DNA of 64,000 nt from Flavobacteriaceae bacterium (GTDB lineage: Bacteria; Bacteroidota; Bacteroidia; Flavobacteriales; Flavobacteriaceae), in contig CANBWX010000003.1 of the NCBI GenBank assembly GCA_947373225.1, positions 1 through 64,000 on the forward strand. The letters are read 5' to 3'. Numbering within the stretch: position 1 is the first letter of the stretch; each line of letters begins with the position of its first letter. The notes below the pieces were generated by a model. The model did no database searches. It worked only from the letters and a program-made list of their open reading frames with translations, and was not told the origin of the DNA. Position numbers and translations under genes: made by a program. Of the stretch, positions 11,996 through 21,936 are shown in pieces.

Positions 11996-12997
11996 ATGTT
12001 ATTTTCATTAATTATACCAGTTTACAATCGACCAGATGAAGTTGATGAGCTTTTAGAAAGTTTGTCACATCAAGATTTTAATGAAGATTTTGAAGTTGTG
12101 ATTGTCGAAGATGGCTCGTTGTTAAAATGTGAAGATGTAGTTCGTAAATACGATTCAAAACTAACTATTTCCTATTATTATAAAGATAATTCAGGGCCTG
12201 GAAATTCGAGAAATTATGGAATGGAAAAAGCAAAAGGGGATTACTTTATCATTTTTGATTCGGATTGTATTATTCCCAAAAGCTATTTGACTGAAGTTGA
12301 TAAGGCGCTTAAAGAAAATTATGTAGATTGTTTTGGCGGTCCAGATAAAGCATTGGATAGTTTTAGTGATATTCAAAAAGCAATCAATTTTGCCATGACT
12401 TCTTTTCTTACAACGGGTGGAATTAGAGGTGGTTCGGAAAAAATAAATAAGTTTCAACCCCGAAGTTTTAATATGGGTTTATCTAAAAAAGCTTTTGAAG
12501 CTTCCCATGGTTTTGGAAATATTCATCCTGGTGAAGATCCAGATTTGTCTATACGATTATGGGAATTAGGTTTTGAAACCCAACTTTTTTCGAAAGCTTT
12601 CGTTTATCATAAACGAAGAATTGACTGGGAAAAATTTTCTGTTCAAGTAAATAAATTTGGCAAAGCTAGACCAATATTAAATAGTTGGTATCCCAAATAC
12701 AATAAAATTACTTTTTTCTTTCCTACTATTTTTATAATTGGATTTGTCGTTGCTTTAATTTTATCCTTGATTTTTAATCATGATTTATGGCTTAAGCTGT
12801 ATTTAGGTTATTTTTTGGTATTGTTTTTGATGTCAACTTATCAAAATAAAAGTTTTAAAATAGGTTACTTATCTGTTAAAGCAGTTTGGAAACAATTTTA
12901 TGGTTATGGAATTGGCTTTATTCAATCATTTATAAAGGTTATTGTTTTAAAACAAAAACCAGAAAAAGCGTTCCCGGAGTTGTTTTTCAAAAAATAA
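11996..12997 (+). CDS. Family 2 glycosyltransferase with C-terminal membrane segments
   Basis: SLIIPVYNRPDEV, DSDCIIP; hydrophobic C-terminal region. Confidence 0.9.
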   Translation: MLFSLIIPVYNRPDEVDELLESLSHQDFNEDFEVVIVEDGSLLKCEDVVRKYDSKLTISYYYKDNSGPGNSRNYGMEKAKGDYFIIFDSDCIIPKSYLTEVDKALKENYVDCFGGPDKALDSFSDIQKAINFAMTSFLTTGGIRGGSEKINKFQPRSFNMGLSKKAFEASHGFGNIHPGEDPDLSIRLWELGFETQLFSKAFVYHKRRIDWEKFSVQVNKFGKARPILNSWYPKYNKITFFFPTIFIIGFVVALILSLIFNHDLWLKLYLGYFLVLFLMSTYQNKSFKIGYLSVKAVWKQFYGYGIGFIQSFIKVIVLKQKPEKAFPELFFKK

Positions 12998-12998
12998 T

Positions 12999-13583
12999 AT
13001 GACAAAAATAATTGGTTTAACAGGCGGTATTGGAAGTGGAAAAACCACAATTGCCAATCATTTTTTGGCAGCGGGAATTCCTGTTTATATTGCTGATGAT
13101 GAAGCTAGAAAAATCATGCAGTTGGCTGAAATTATTGCTGAAATAAAAAAAATATTTGGAACTTCGATTTTCGAAAATGACATTTTAAATAGAAAAAAAC
13201 TAGCAGCAATTGTTTTTAATAATCCTGAAAAATTAGAACTGCTTAATTTGATTATTCATCCAGCCGTTAAAAAACATTTTGAAAACTGGGTTATAAAGCA
13301 TGGAATGTCTCCATTTGTCATTTATGAAACTGCAATATTATTCGAAAGCGGTAGTTATAAAAATTGTAATTTGATAATAACGGTTACTGCTCCAATCGAA
13401 TCAAGAATTCAAAGAGTAATTCAAAGAGACAATACTACACGTGAAAATGTTTTGAAAAGAATAAATTCACAATGGAATGATGAGCAGCGAATGTCAAAAA
13501 GTGACTTTGTTATTGAAAATATTTCTGCCCAAACCGCTAAAGCAGAAGTTAATAATATTCTTAAAATTTTGAATATTCGATAA
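12999..13583 (+). CDS. coaE: Dephospho-CoA kinase
   Basis: IGLTGGIGSGKTT, YIADDEARK, HPAVKKHFE. Confidence 0.95.
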   Translation: MTKIIGLTGGIGSGKTTIANHFLAAGIPVYIADDEARKIMQLAEIIAEIKKIFGTSIFENDILNRKKLAAIVFNNPEKLELLNLIIHPAVKKHFENWVIKHGMSPFVIYETAILFESGSYKNCNLIITVTAPIESRIQRVIQRDNTTRENVLKRINSQWNDEQRMSKSDFVIENISAQTAKAEVNNILKILNIR

Positions 13584-13654
13584 TTTCAGTCTTTGTTGTT
13601 AATCTTTGGTTAATTTATTATTAATCATATTGTTAAAATACTAAATTTGTATTG

Positions 13655-15238
13655 ATGAATAAATTGTTTTTTAGAATACTAGTTTTGTTGATGAGTTTAT
13701 CCCTAATAGGGATAATTTTAGTTCAAGTATATTGGTTTAATACTTCGTTTAAAAATAATGACGAACAATTTAAATTCCATGTTAAACAGGTAATAGGAAC
13801 TGTTGCTGATAAAATTCAGAAACAAGAAGCCTATACTTTTTATAATAAATACAATAAATATAAAGATAGCACCGGAAAAATTCCTGAGAAAAATGATTTA
13901 TTGCAATTCTATTACATTCAAAAAAACAATAAAACAAATCAAACAATTGTATATTCAAATAGTGTAACAGCCGAAGATTATAATGTTTCGTCTACGTTCT
14001 TTGATAAAAAATTTGATAGTGTAAAATTTAAAAGCTTCAATTCTAAACGAGTTACTGAGGTTTATGATAATAATAGATTTGATAATTCAAGACTTCAGCA
14101 TAAATTATCACCAGATATTAAGATTGAAAAATCTGGGAACTTAGATATTTTAGATAATGCTCAGTTTGAGATTTTCTTTAAGGATTTAGCTGCTACAATG
14201 CCAATTCAGGAGAGGGTTTCGAAAGAAAGTCTGGCTAAACTTTTGAAAAAAGAATTGGAAGAATATGGTGTTAAAACTCGATTTGAATTTGGTATTTATA
14301 GTAATGGTTTGGCAACAAAAGTTAAATCGGATGGTTTTAAATATGATAAAAATAATACGTATTCAATTCCGATATTTTCAGATAATGAAGGAAATAGTAA
14401 ATATCAATTATTAGTTTCATTTCCTTATAAAAAGAAATTTTTGTTAACGGATCTTGTTGGAATTACACTATTATCAATCATTTTTACGTTGATAATAATT
14501 ATAGCATATACAAGTGCCTTGAACCAATTGATTCGACAAAGACATATTTCTGAAATCAAATCGGATTTTATCAATAATATGACACATGAGTTTAAAACTC
14601 CTATTGCGACAATAAATTTGGCTTTGGACGCCATTAGAAATCCAAAAATTATTGATGATAAAGAAAAGGTTCTTAAGTATTTGCAGATGATTAAGGATGA
14701 GAATAAGCGAATGCACGCTCAAGTGGAAAATGTGTTGCGAATTTCTAAATTAGAAAAGAAAGAACTTGATATTGTCAAAGAATCTAGCAATATTCAGGAG
14801 GTTATAGAAGATGCAATTGAGCATGTAAGTTTGATTTTAGAAGATAGAGAAGGAACAATTGCGAAGCATTTTAATGCCGCAAGAACAACAGTTTTGGTAA
14901 ATGAAGTTCATTTTATAAATGTTATTGTAAATATTTTAGAGAATGCGATTAAGTATTCGCCAGAGATTCCGAAGATTGATATTTTTACTGAAAATGTAAA
15001 AGATTTCATGATTATCAAAATAAAAGATAACGGAATAGGAATGAGTAAAGTTGCTCAAAAAAGGGTTTTTGAAAAATTTTATAGAGAACATACAGGAGAT
15101 CTACATAATGTAAAAGGTCATGGATTAGGTTTGGCTTATGTAAAAAAGATAGTTGACGACCATAATGGTCAAATATATGTTGAAAGTGAAAAGGGAAAAG
15201 GAAGTACCTTTATAATAAAAATACCATTAATAAATTAG
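13655..15238 (+). CDS. Sensor histidine kinase (RprX-like)
   Basis: Two TM segments, NNMTHEFKTPIATI H-box, N/G boxes; paired with response regulator. ATG at 13655 preferred over TTG at 13652. Confidence 0.92.
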   Translation: MNKLFFRILVLLMSLSLIGIILVQVYWFNTSFKNNDEQFKFHVKQVIGTVADKIQKQEAYTFYNKYNKYKDSTGKIPEKNDLLQFYYIQKNNKTNQTIVYSNSVTAEDYNVSSTFFDKKFDSVKFKSFNSKRVTEVYDNNRFDNSRLQHKLSPDIKIEKSGNLDILDNAQFEIFFKDLAATMPIQERVSKESLAKLLKKELEEYGVKTRFEFGIYSNGLATKVKSDGFKYDKNNTYSIPIFSDNEGNSKYQLLVSFPYKKKFLLTDLVGITLLSIIFTLIIIIAYTSALNQLIRQRHISEIKSDFINNMTHEFKTPIATINLALDAIRNPKIIDDKEKVLKYLQMIKDENKRMHAQVENVLRISKLEKKELDIVKESSNIQEVIEDAIEHVSLILEDREGTIAKHFNAARTTVLVNEVHFINVIVNILENAIKYSPEIPKIDIFTENVKDFMIIKIKDNGIGMSKVAQKRVFEKFYREHTGDLHNVKGHGLGLAYVKKIVDDHNGQIYVESEKGKGSTFIIKIPLIN

Positions 15239-15242
15239 AAAT

Positions 15243-15959
15243 ATGGAAAATGTAAATAAAAGAATTCTTTTAGTTGAAGATGATCTTAATTTTGGTGCAG
15301 TATTAAAGGATTATTTAATGCTGAATGATTTTGATGTCACTCTGGCTAAAAATGGAATGGAAGGTTTCGAAAAGTTTAAAAAGGATACTTATGATTTGTG
15401 TATTTTGGATGTAATGATGCCTTATAAAGATGGATATACATTAGCAAAAGAAATTAGAGAGAAAAATCAAGATGTGCCTATTATCTTTTTAACGGCAAAA
15501 TCTATGAAAGAAGATGTCTTGAAAGGATATAAAGCTGGAGCCGATGATTACTTGAACAAACCTTTTGATTCTGAGGTTTTGTTGATGAAAATCAGAGCTA
15601 TTATCCAAAGAAAATCTTCGGGAGTGAAAGCTGAACCTGTTCAATTCGAGTTTAATGTTGGTAAATTTCACCTTAATTCAAAACTTAGATTTTTAACTTT
15701 TGAAAATGAAGAGCCAGTTAAATTATCTCCAAAAGAAAATGAATTATTAAAAATGTTGATTCTTCACGAAAATGATTTAATGCCAAGAGAATTGGCTTTG
15801 ACAAAAATCTGGAGAGACGATAATTACTTTACTTCCAGAAGTATGGATGTTTATATTGCCAAATTAAGAAAATATCTTAAACTAGATCCTAATGTTGAAA
15901 TTCTTAACATTCACGGTGAAGGATTTAGACTAGTAGTAAAAAATAAAGTATTAGCATAA
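15243..15959 (+). CDS. OmpR-family response regulator (RprY-like)
   Basis: Receiver domain (LLVEDDLNFG, DVMMPYKDG) plus winged-helix C-terminus. Confidence 0.94.
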   Translation: MENVNKRILLVEDDLNFGAVLKDYLMLNDFDVTLAKNGMEGFEKFKKDTYDLCILDVMMPYKDGYTLAKEIREKNQDVPIIFLTAKSMKEDVLKGYKAGADDYLNKPFDSEVLLMKIRAIIQRKSSGVKAEPVQFEFNVGKFHLNSKLRFLTFENEEPVKLSPKENELLKMLILHENDLMPRELALTKIWRDDNYFTSRSMDVYIAKLRKYLKLDPNVEILNIHGEGFRLVVKNKVLA

Positions 15960-15964
15960 ATAGA

Positions 15965-15993
15965 AAAGGCTCGAAGTAATTCGAGCCTTTTTT
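15965..15993 (+). terminator. Terminator after response regulator
   Basis: AAAGGCTCGAA (15965-15975) / TTCGAGCCTTT (15980-15990), T run. Confidence 0.9.
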
Positions 15994-16007
15994 CTTATTG
16001 TTTATTC

Positions 16008-16038
16008 TTTGTCATTTCTCCTTCGTCGAAATGACAAA
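16008..16038. repeat. Palindromic repeat, GTCATTTC...GAAATGAC family
   Basis: TTTGTCATTTC (16008-16018) / GAAATGACAAA (16028-16038); related copy at 59669-59785. Confidence 0.75.
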
Positions 16039-16062
16039 TTGTGATGTTTTTTGTTTGGTATT

Positions 16063-16809
16063 TTACTCTAAATTTAGGTTCAATTGTAAAGCAAAACACG
16101 TTTTATCTTCTTTGGTAATACTAAATATCATTGCATCCGAAGTTAAATTTTCATGAATAATAACTTTGTCTTTTAGTGATAATTCCTTGAGAAAATTCAT
16201 TTCAAAACTTTCAATTTTTTGTTTTAAAATCAGTTTTTCATTTACAAAATCAAGACACCATTCTAGATATTTCACATTATTAACGTGATTTACAATATCT
16301 AAATCCGAAAGTGCCACTGTTTTTTCAAAAACCATTTCTGTGTCATTATTAAGGTTAATTTTCGAAAAAGTTTTTTTGGTTGCTTTGTTTTCTGGATACA
16401 ATTCAAAATGTTCGAATGGCAAAGCCAATGCTTCTGGACGTCGGATTTCAGTATTGAAAACAGCCCAAAAAGTTTCACAACCTACTATTTTCTTTCCATT
16501 AACATACATTTCCAGTGCACGAACGGAACGCGAATTTTCTAATGTATTAATCCAAGTTTTTACTGTTACATTATCTTTCCATTTTGGTAATTCGGAAATT
16601 TCGACACGCATTCTGCTCAAAACCCAAGCTTGATTGAATTCCTGCATATCCGAAAAACTAATTCCTCCAATTTCGGAATGGGCTGCCGCTGTTAATTGAA
16701 GAAGGTTACACAAATCGGTATATTTTAAAAATCCGTTTGGCATGCATTGCGTAAAATTGATTTCCCAATCTTTGCTAAATATGGAGGTGAAGTCTTTGGA
16801 TATTGGCAT
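16063..16809 (-). CDS. Acyl-ACP thioesterase
   Basis: Double hotdog-type sequence; VNHVNNVKYLEWCLD motif. Confidence 0.85.
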   Translation of the reverse strand: MPISKDFTSIFSKDWEINFTQCMPNGFLKYTDLCNLLQLTAAAHSEIGGISFSDMQEFNQAWVLSRMRVEISELPKWKDNVTVKTWINTLENSRSVRALEMYVNGKKIVGCETFWAVFNTEIRRPEALALPFEHFELYPENKATKKTFSKINLNNDTEMVFEKTVALSDLDIVNHVNNVKYLEWCLDFVNEKLILKQKIESFEMNFLKELSLKDKVIIHENLTSDAMIFSITKEDKTCFALQLNLNLE

Positions 16810-16817
16810 AAAAATAA

Positions 16818-17732
16818 TTATGAATTATGAATTATGAATTTTTCATTTATAAATCGAATGATTTCTTTTCGATCGGTCAAATAATCAAACCATTTTGTAT
16901 TTTCATTTCTTTTGAACCAAGTGAGTTGTCTTTTGGCAAATCTTCTAGTGTTTTTTTTGATTTCTTCGATAGCAAATTCCAATGAAATTTCATCTTCGAA
17001 ATAACTAAATAATTCTCGGTAACCTACAGTTTGTAAGGCATTCAGGTCTTTATGGGGGAATAAATATTTGGCTTCTGCCAATAAACCTTCGTTGATCATA
17101 ATGTCGACACGCTGGTTTATTCGGTCATAAATAACGCTTCTTTCGGCTTCTAAACCAATGAGAATAGGAGTGAAGTTTCGTGTGTTTTTCTTTTGATTTA
17201 AAAAAGAAGAATACGGTTTACCGCTTCCGATGCAAACTTCTAGTGCTCGCATCATTCGCTGTGGATTTTCTTTGGCAACTACTGAAAAATAGTCTGGATC
17301 TCGTTTTTCTAATTCGGTTTGTAGATACGTTAAACCTAATTTTTCATAATTTGAAGTCACTTCCTCTCGAACCGAAGTATCAATTTCGGGAAATTCATCA
17401 AAGCCTTTTAATACAGCATCTACATACAAACCAGAACCGCCCACGAGGACTGCATAATCATTGGTTAAGAATAATTGATCCAGTTTTGCGATGGCTTCTT
17501 TCTCGAAATCACCAACGGTATAATTCTCGAAAATGGATTTGTTTTGGATAAAATGGTGTTTGGATCCAGCTAATTCTTCAGAAGTTGGAACTGCAGTTCC
17601 TATTTGCATTTCCTTGAAAAATTGGCGGCTGTCGCAAGAAATGATTTCGCAATTGAAATATTGTGCCAAAGTTATACTTAAGGAAGTTTTTCCGATGGCT
17701 GTTGGTCCAACTATTGTAATTAAATATTTCAT
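16818..17732 (-). CDS. miaA: tRNA dimethylallyltransferase
   Basis: TIVGPTAIGKTSLSI, ISCDSRQFFKEM, GGSGLYVDAVLKG. Confidence 0.96.
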   Translation of the reverse strand: MKYLITIVGPTAIGKTSLSITLAQYFNCEIISCDSRQFFKEMQIGTAVPTSEELAGSKHHFIQNKSIFENYTVGDFEKEAIAKLDQLFLTNDYAVLVGGSGLYVDAVLKGFDEFPEIDTSVREEVTSNYEKLGLTYLQTELEKRDPDYFSVVAKENPQRMMRALEVCIGSGKPYSSFLNQKKNTRNFTPILIGLEAERSVIYDRINQRVDIMINEGLLAEAKYLFPHKDLNALQTVGYRELFSYFEDEISLEFAIEEIKKNTRRFAKRQLTWFKRNENTKWFDYLTDRKEIIRFINEKFIIHNS

Positions 17733-17773
17733 ATTAAATCGGAATTTAAAAATCGTTAATCTTCAATCTGAAA

Positions 17774-19135
17774 TTAAAAATTCACTATTTTTAAATACTT
17801 ATTTTTCCGTAGATAGGCTTGAATACTGTTTCGAGTGTCTCGGTTGCTTTGCATCGGAATGATGATGTTTCTTAAAATTTCGAGCGTGTTTATTTGGTAA
17901 TTTAGATCATAAAAAGCATATCCTTTGTAGACTCCGTTTTCGACTAAAATAGCACTTCGTTCCGAGATATTTCTACCTTTGTCTAGAATAACCATCGTTT
18001 TATTGTCGAATAAGTTCTTATCTATAAATTCCTGAACACGCTCATTATATTCGGTTGCATTGATTTTTCCAATACATGCGCCATCACATTCGTTGGTGGT
18101 ATAGTGGTGACAATGTGTTTTAGTTATATATAAACCTGTAAGTTTTTGACATAGTTTATGGTCAGAAGTAATGCGAACTAACGCCTCTTTTCCTTCCTGC
18201 ATAGAGGTATATGATTTTACTTCTTTTTTCCTTCCGTCTGCTTTTTGTAATTTTAAATTGAGATAACCATTGGCGTCTTTTTCGGCATAGATTGCCCACG
18301 AAAAATTGCTTTTTGGCGACATTCTATTATAAATAGGTCTATTGATTTTGATTTCTTGAGACTCTTTCAAAAGTGCGATAAGTTCACTTCCGGTTTCTTC
18401 GTAAGTAACGGTGAAAACCTCGGTTTGAATTTTCTTAGCACTTTTTGTGATTCCTGTAAAATGCTGATTGACTCTTTTGCGGATGTTTTTACTTTTTCCA
18501 ATAAAAAGTAGGCTTCCGTCTTCGCGATGAATGTAATAAATTCCCGTTTTTGAAGGTAAACTTTCTACAATATCCATCAATTTTGGAGCAATTCCTTTTT
18601 GAACTTCAAACTTGATGAGTTCTTTGACAATTTCTTTATTTAAATCTTTGTCTAATAGTAATTTGAATAATTTTACGGTTGCCAATGCATCACCGCTAGC
18701 ACGATGTCTGTCGGCCATTGGAATTCCCAAAGCGCGAACTAATTTTCCTAAGCTGTGTGAAGTTTGTTCGGGTAATAACCGCTTGGATAATTCGACTGTA
18801 CAAAGGGTTTTTATGTTGAAATCATAACCCAAACGACGAAATTCGGTACGTAATATTCGGTAGTCAAAATCAGCATTATGGGCTACAAGAACGCAGTCAT
18901 TTGTCATTTCTATAATGCGTTTTGCCACTTCAAAAAACTTTGGAGCAGAGCGTAACATCTCATTATTTATTCCAGTAAGCTTTACTACAAAGGGCTGAAT
19001 GGGAATTTCAGGATTGACCAGACTTATGAATTGATCCACGATTTCGTGACCGTCAAATTTATAAATCGCAATTTCCGTTATTCCTTCTTCGTTGAATTGT
19101 CCTCCAGTAGTTTCTATGTCAAGTATTGCGTACAA
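17774..19135 (-). CDS. DEDDh exonuclease (Pol III epsilon-like) fused to GIY-YIG/UvrC-like nuclease
   Basis: N-terminal ILDIETTGG, VAHNADFDYRIL, HRASGDALAT; central GIYYIHREDGSLLFIGKSKNIRKRVNQHF. Confidence 0.92.
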   Translation of the reverse strand: MYAILDIETTGGQFNEEGITEIAIYKFDGHEIVDQFISLVNPEIPIQPFVVKLTGINNEMLRSAPKFFEVAKRIIEMTNDCVLVAHNADFDYRILRTEFRRLGYDFNIKTLCTVELSKRLLPEQTSHSLGKLVRALGIPMADRHRASGDALATVKLFKLLLDKDLNKEIVKELIKFEVQKGIAPKLMDIVESLPSKTGIYYIHREDGSLLFIGKSKNIRKRVNQHFTGITKSAKKIQTEVFTVTYEETGSELIALLKESQEIKINRPIYNRMSPKSNFSWAIYAEKDANGYLNLKLQKADGRKKEVKSYTSMQEGKEALVRITSDHKLCQKLTGLYITKTHCHHYTTNECDGACIGKINATEYNERVQEFIDKNLFDNKTMVILDKGRNISERSAILVENGVYKGYAFYDLNYQINTLEILRNIIIPMQSNRDTRNSIQAYLRKNKYLKIVNF

Positions 19136-19215
19136 AATAAGTGTTCAGTGTTTAGTATTCAGTTTGTCATTCCGTAGGAATCTCTTCATTATTAAGATCA
19201 AAATGGTCATTGAAA

Positions 19216-19878
19216 TTATCTTCCTCCAAAGATACTACTTCCTATCCGAACCATCGTGCTTCCGCATTCAATTGCGAGTTTATAATCGCCAGACATTCCC
19301 ATAGAAATGGTTTTGAGTTCTAGGTTTTGGGTTTTGGGTTTTGTAATTAAATAATCAAAAATCGATTTCAAATGGATAAATTCTTTCTTGATTTGGTTTT
19401 GATTATCGGTGAAAGTAGCCATTCCCATTAATCCCACAATTCGGATGTTTTTCATTTCCAGAAATGTTGGGGAATTTAGAATCTCGTTGAGTTCTTTTTC
19501 GTCGAGACCAAATTTAGTTTCTTCTTCGGCAATATGTATTTGAAGCAAACAATCGATAATTCTATTGTTTTTTTGCGCTTGTTTGTTGATTGCTGACAAT
19601 AATTTCAAACTGTCAACACCATGAATTAGGCTGACAAATTCCGCCATAAATTTGACTTTATTTGTCTGAACATGACCAATCATGTGCCATTGAATATCTT
19701 TTGGCATCGCTTCCCATTTCTCGGCCATTTCCTGAATTTTGTTTTCACCAAATATGCGTTGACCGGCATCGTAGGCTTCCATCAAATCAGAAATTGGTTT
19801 GGTTTTAGAAACGGCAACAAGGGTTACATTATCAGGTAAAGAGGATTTTATGTTGAGGAGGTTTTGAGCTATTGACAT
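19216..19878 (-). CDS. YggS family PLP homeostasis protein
   Basis: VAVSKTKP, FGENKIQE, WHMIGHVQTNKVK, SMGMSGDY. Confidence 0.95.
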   Translation of the reverse strand: MSIAQNLLNIKSSLPDNVTLVAVSKTKPISDLMEAYDAGQRIFGENKIQEMAEKWEAMPKDIQWHMIGHVQTNKVKFMAEFVSLIHGVDSLKLLSAINKQAQKNNRIIDCLLQIHIAEEETKFGLDEKELNEILNSPTFLEMKNIRIVGLMGMATFTDNQNQIKKEFIHLKSIFDYLITKPKTQNLELKTISMGMSGDYKLAIECGSTMVRIGSSIFGGR

Positions 19879-19880
19879 AA

Positions 19881-20768
19881 TTAAATAAACTGTTTCGAGA
19901 TTTTTTCCGCTTTTTTACTTTCGCTGTAATCATAAAAACCTTCGCTAGATTTCACGCCCATTTTTCCAGCGCGAACCATATTTATTAATAAAGGACAAGG
20001 CGCGTATTTTGGGTTTTTGAAACCATCATACATCACATTTAATATTGCTAAGCATACGTCTAGCCCAATGAAATCGGCAAGTTGTAAAGGTCCCATTGGA
20101 TGTCCCATGCCAAGTTTCATAACGGTGTCAATTTCGTAAACGCCAGCTACTTTGTTATATAAGGTTTCGATGGCTTCGTTAATCATGGGCATCAAAATTC
20201 TATTGGCAACAAAACCGGGATAATCATTAACTTCAACCGGAGTTTTACCTAGTTTTTCGGATAAATCCATTATGATTTTCGTCACTTCATCGCTCGTATT
20301 GTAACCACGAATGATTTCGACCAATTTCATAATGGGCACCGGATTCATAAAGTGCATTCCAATAACACGCTCTGGATGGGTCACAACAGCACCAATTTGT
20401 GTAATAGAAATAGAAGAAGTATTCGTCGCTAATATGGTATTATGCGAACATGCTTCGTTCAATTGCTTGAAAATATTGAGTTTTAATTCTACGTTTTCGG
20501 TGGCAGCTTCAACAACCAAATCAACGCCTACAACTCCATCTTTGATGTCGGTATAAGTTATAATATTGTTTATGGTTTTGAATTTGTCTTCCTCGGTAAT
20601 GGTTCCTTTGGTAACCATTCGATCTAAATTGGCAAAAATAGTTGCCATTCCTTTATCCAATGATTTTTCGGAAACATCAATCAGTTTTACAGTGAAACCA
20701 CTTTGTGCAAAAGTATGCGCAATCCCATTGCCCATTGTTCCAGCTCCGATTACGGCTATTATTTTCAT
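19881..20768 (-). CDS. 3-hydroxybutyryl-CoA dehydrogenase
   Basis: VIGAGTMGNGIAHTFAQSG, ATNTSSISIT, GMHFMNPVP. Confidence 0.94.
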   Translation of the reverse strand: MKIIAVIGAGTMGNGIAHTFAQSGFTVKLIDVSEKSLDKGMATIFANLDRMVTKGTITEEDKFKTINNIITYTDIKDGVVGVDLVVEAATENVELKLNIFKQLNEACSHNTILATNTSSISITQIGAVVTHPERVIGMHFMNPVPIMKLVEIIRGYNTSDEVTKIIMDLSEKLGKTPVEVNDYPGFVANRILMPMINEAIETLYNKVAGVYEIDTVMKLGMGHPMGPLQLADFIGLDVCLAILNVMYDGFKNPKYAPCPLLINMVRAGKMGVKSSEGFYDYSESKKAEKISKQFI

Positions 20769-20827
20769 AATTATTTTATTGAAAAATTAAAAAATCCAAT
20801 GATTTAAAGATTGGTTTTAATTGAAAA

Positions 20828-21820
20828 TTACTTCTTAAAACAATCAATAATTTGGTAAGCCACGCGTAAAGCTTCTGTTGCTTGTTCCAATGTTACAACA
20901 GGAGTTGTATCGTTGTTGATGGCATCGGCAAAGGATTCTAATTCGTCAAGAATAGCATTGTTTTGCTCGACATCAGGATTAGAAAAGTAGATTTGTTTTT
21001 TTACGCCTTCGGCATTTTGTAGAATTATATCAAAATCTCCAGGAATTTCGGGAGCATCTTTCATCTTTACAACCTCACATTTTTTCTCCAAAAAGTCAAC
21101 TGAAATGTAGGCATCTTTCTGGAAGAAACGAGATTTACGCATATTTTTGAGTGAAATTCGGCTGGCTGTTAAATTTGCAACGCATCCATTTTCGAACTCA
21201 ATTCGAGCATTTGCAATATCTGGAGTTTCACTAATTACCGAAACTCCACTAGCGTTGATGGATTTGACTTTCGAATTAACCACACTCAAAATTGCATCAA
21301 TATCGTGAATCATCAAGTCAAGAACCACGGGAACATCGGTACCACGAGGATTGAATTCTGCCAAACGATGCGTTTCAATAAACATTGGATTTTCGATCAT
21401 ATCCTTAGTTGCTTTGAACGCAGGATTGAATCTTTCGACGTGACCCACCTGACCTTTTACATTGTATTCTTTGGCTAGCGCCATGATTTCTTCGGCTTCA
21501 GCAACAGTATTAGAAATAGGTTTTTCTATAAAAACATGTTTGCCAGATTTAATAGAAACCTTGGCACATTTATAATGCGAAAGCGTTGGTGTTACAATAT
21601 CAATAACATCGACAGCGTGAATTAATGAGGCTATTGTCGAGAAGTGTTTATAACTAAATTCTTTGGCAACTTTCTCTCCATTTTCTTGATTTTCATCATA
21701 AAAACCTACTAATTCGTATTTTTCGGATTGTTGTAATAATCTTAAATGTATTTTTCCAAGATGTCCTGCACCTAAAACGCCTACTTTCAACATAAAAATG
21801 ATTTTTAACAAAAATAGCAA
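20828..21820 (-). CDS. Gfo/Idh/MocA family oxidoreductase
   Basis: VGVLGAGHLGKIHLR, GKHVFIEKPIS; MLKVGVLGAG start probably 21793. Confidence 0.9.
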   Translation of the reverse strand: MLFLLKIIFMLKVGVLGAGHLGKIHLRLLQQSEKYELVGFYDENQENGEKVAKEFSYKHFSTIASLIHAVDVIDIVTPTLSHYKCAKVSIKSGKHVFIEKPISNTVAEAEEIMALAKEYNVKGQVGHVERFNPAFKATKDMIENPMFIETHRLAEFNPRGTDVPVVLDLMIHDIDAILSVVNSKVKSINASGVSVISETPDIANARIEFENGCVANLTASRISLKNMRKSRFFQKDAYISVDFLEKKCEVVKMKDAPEIPGDFDIILQNAEGVKKQIYFSNPDVEQNNAILDELESFADAINNDTTPVVTLEQATEALRVAYQIIDCFKK

Positions 21821-21936
21821 TTAAATAACAATTGATAATTCATATTTGATAATTATTTAAGTATTTAAAATTTTAAATTCAATATTCGAAATAGCAATTA
21901 CTTTCTTATTTTTACCAAAATAAATCATCCCAAATT

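Noticed and set aside
17774-19135. GIY-YIG domain as a homing endonuclease
   Set aside because: The GIY-YIG is of the UvrC type and is fused to a DEDDh exonuclease; there is no intron or intein context.
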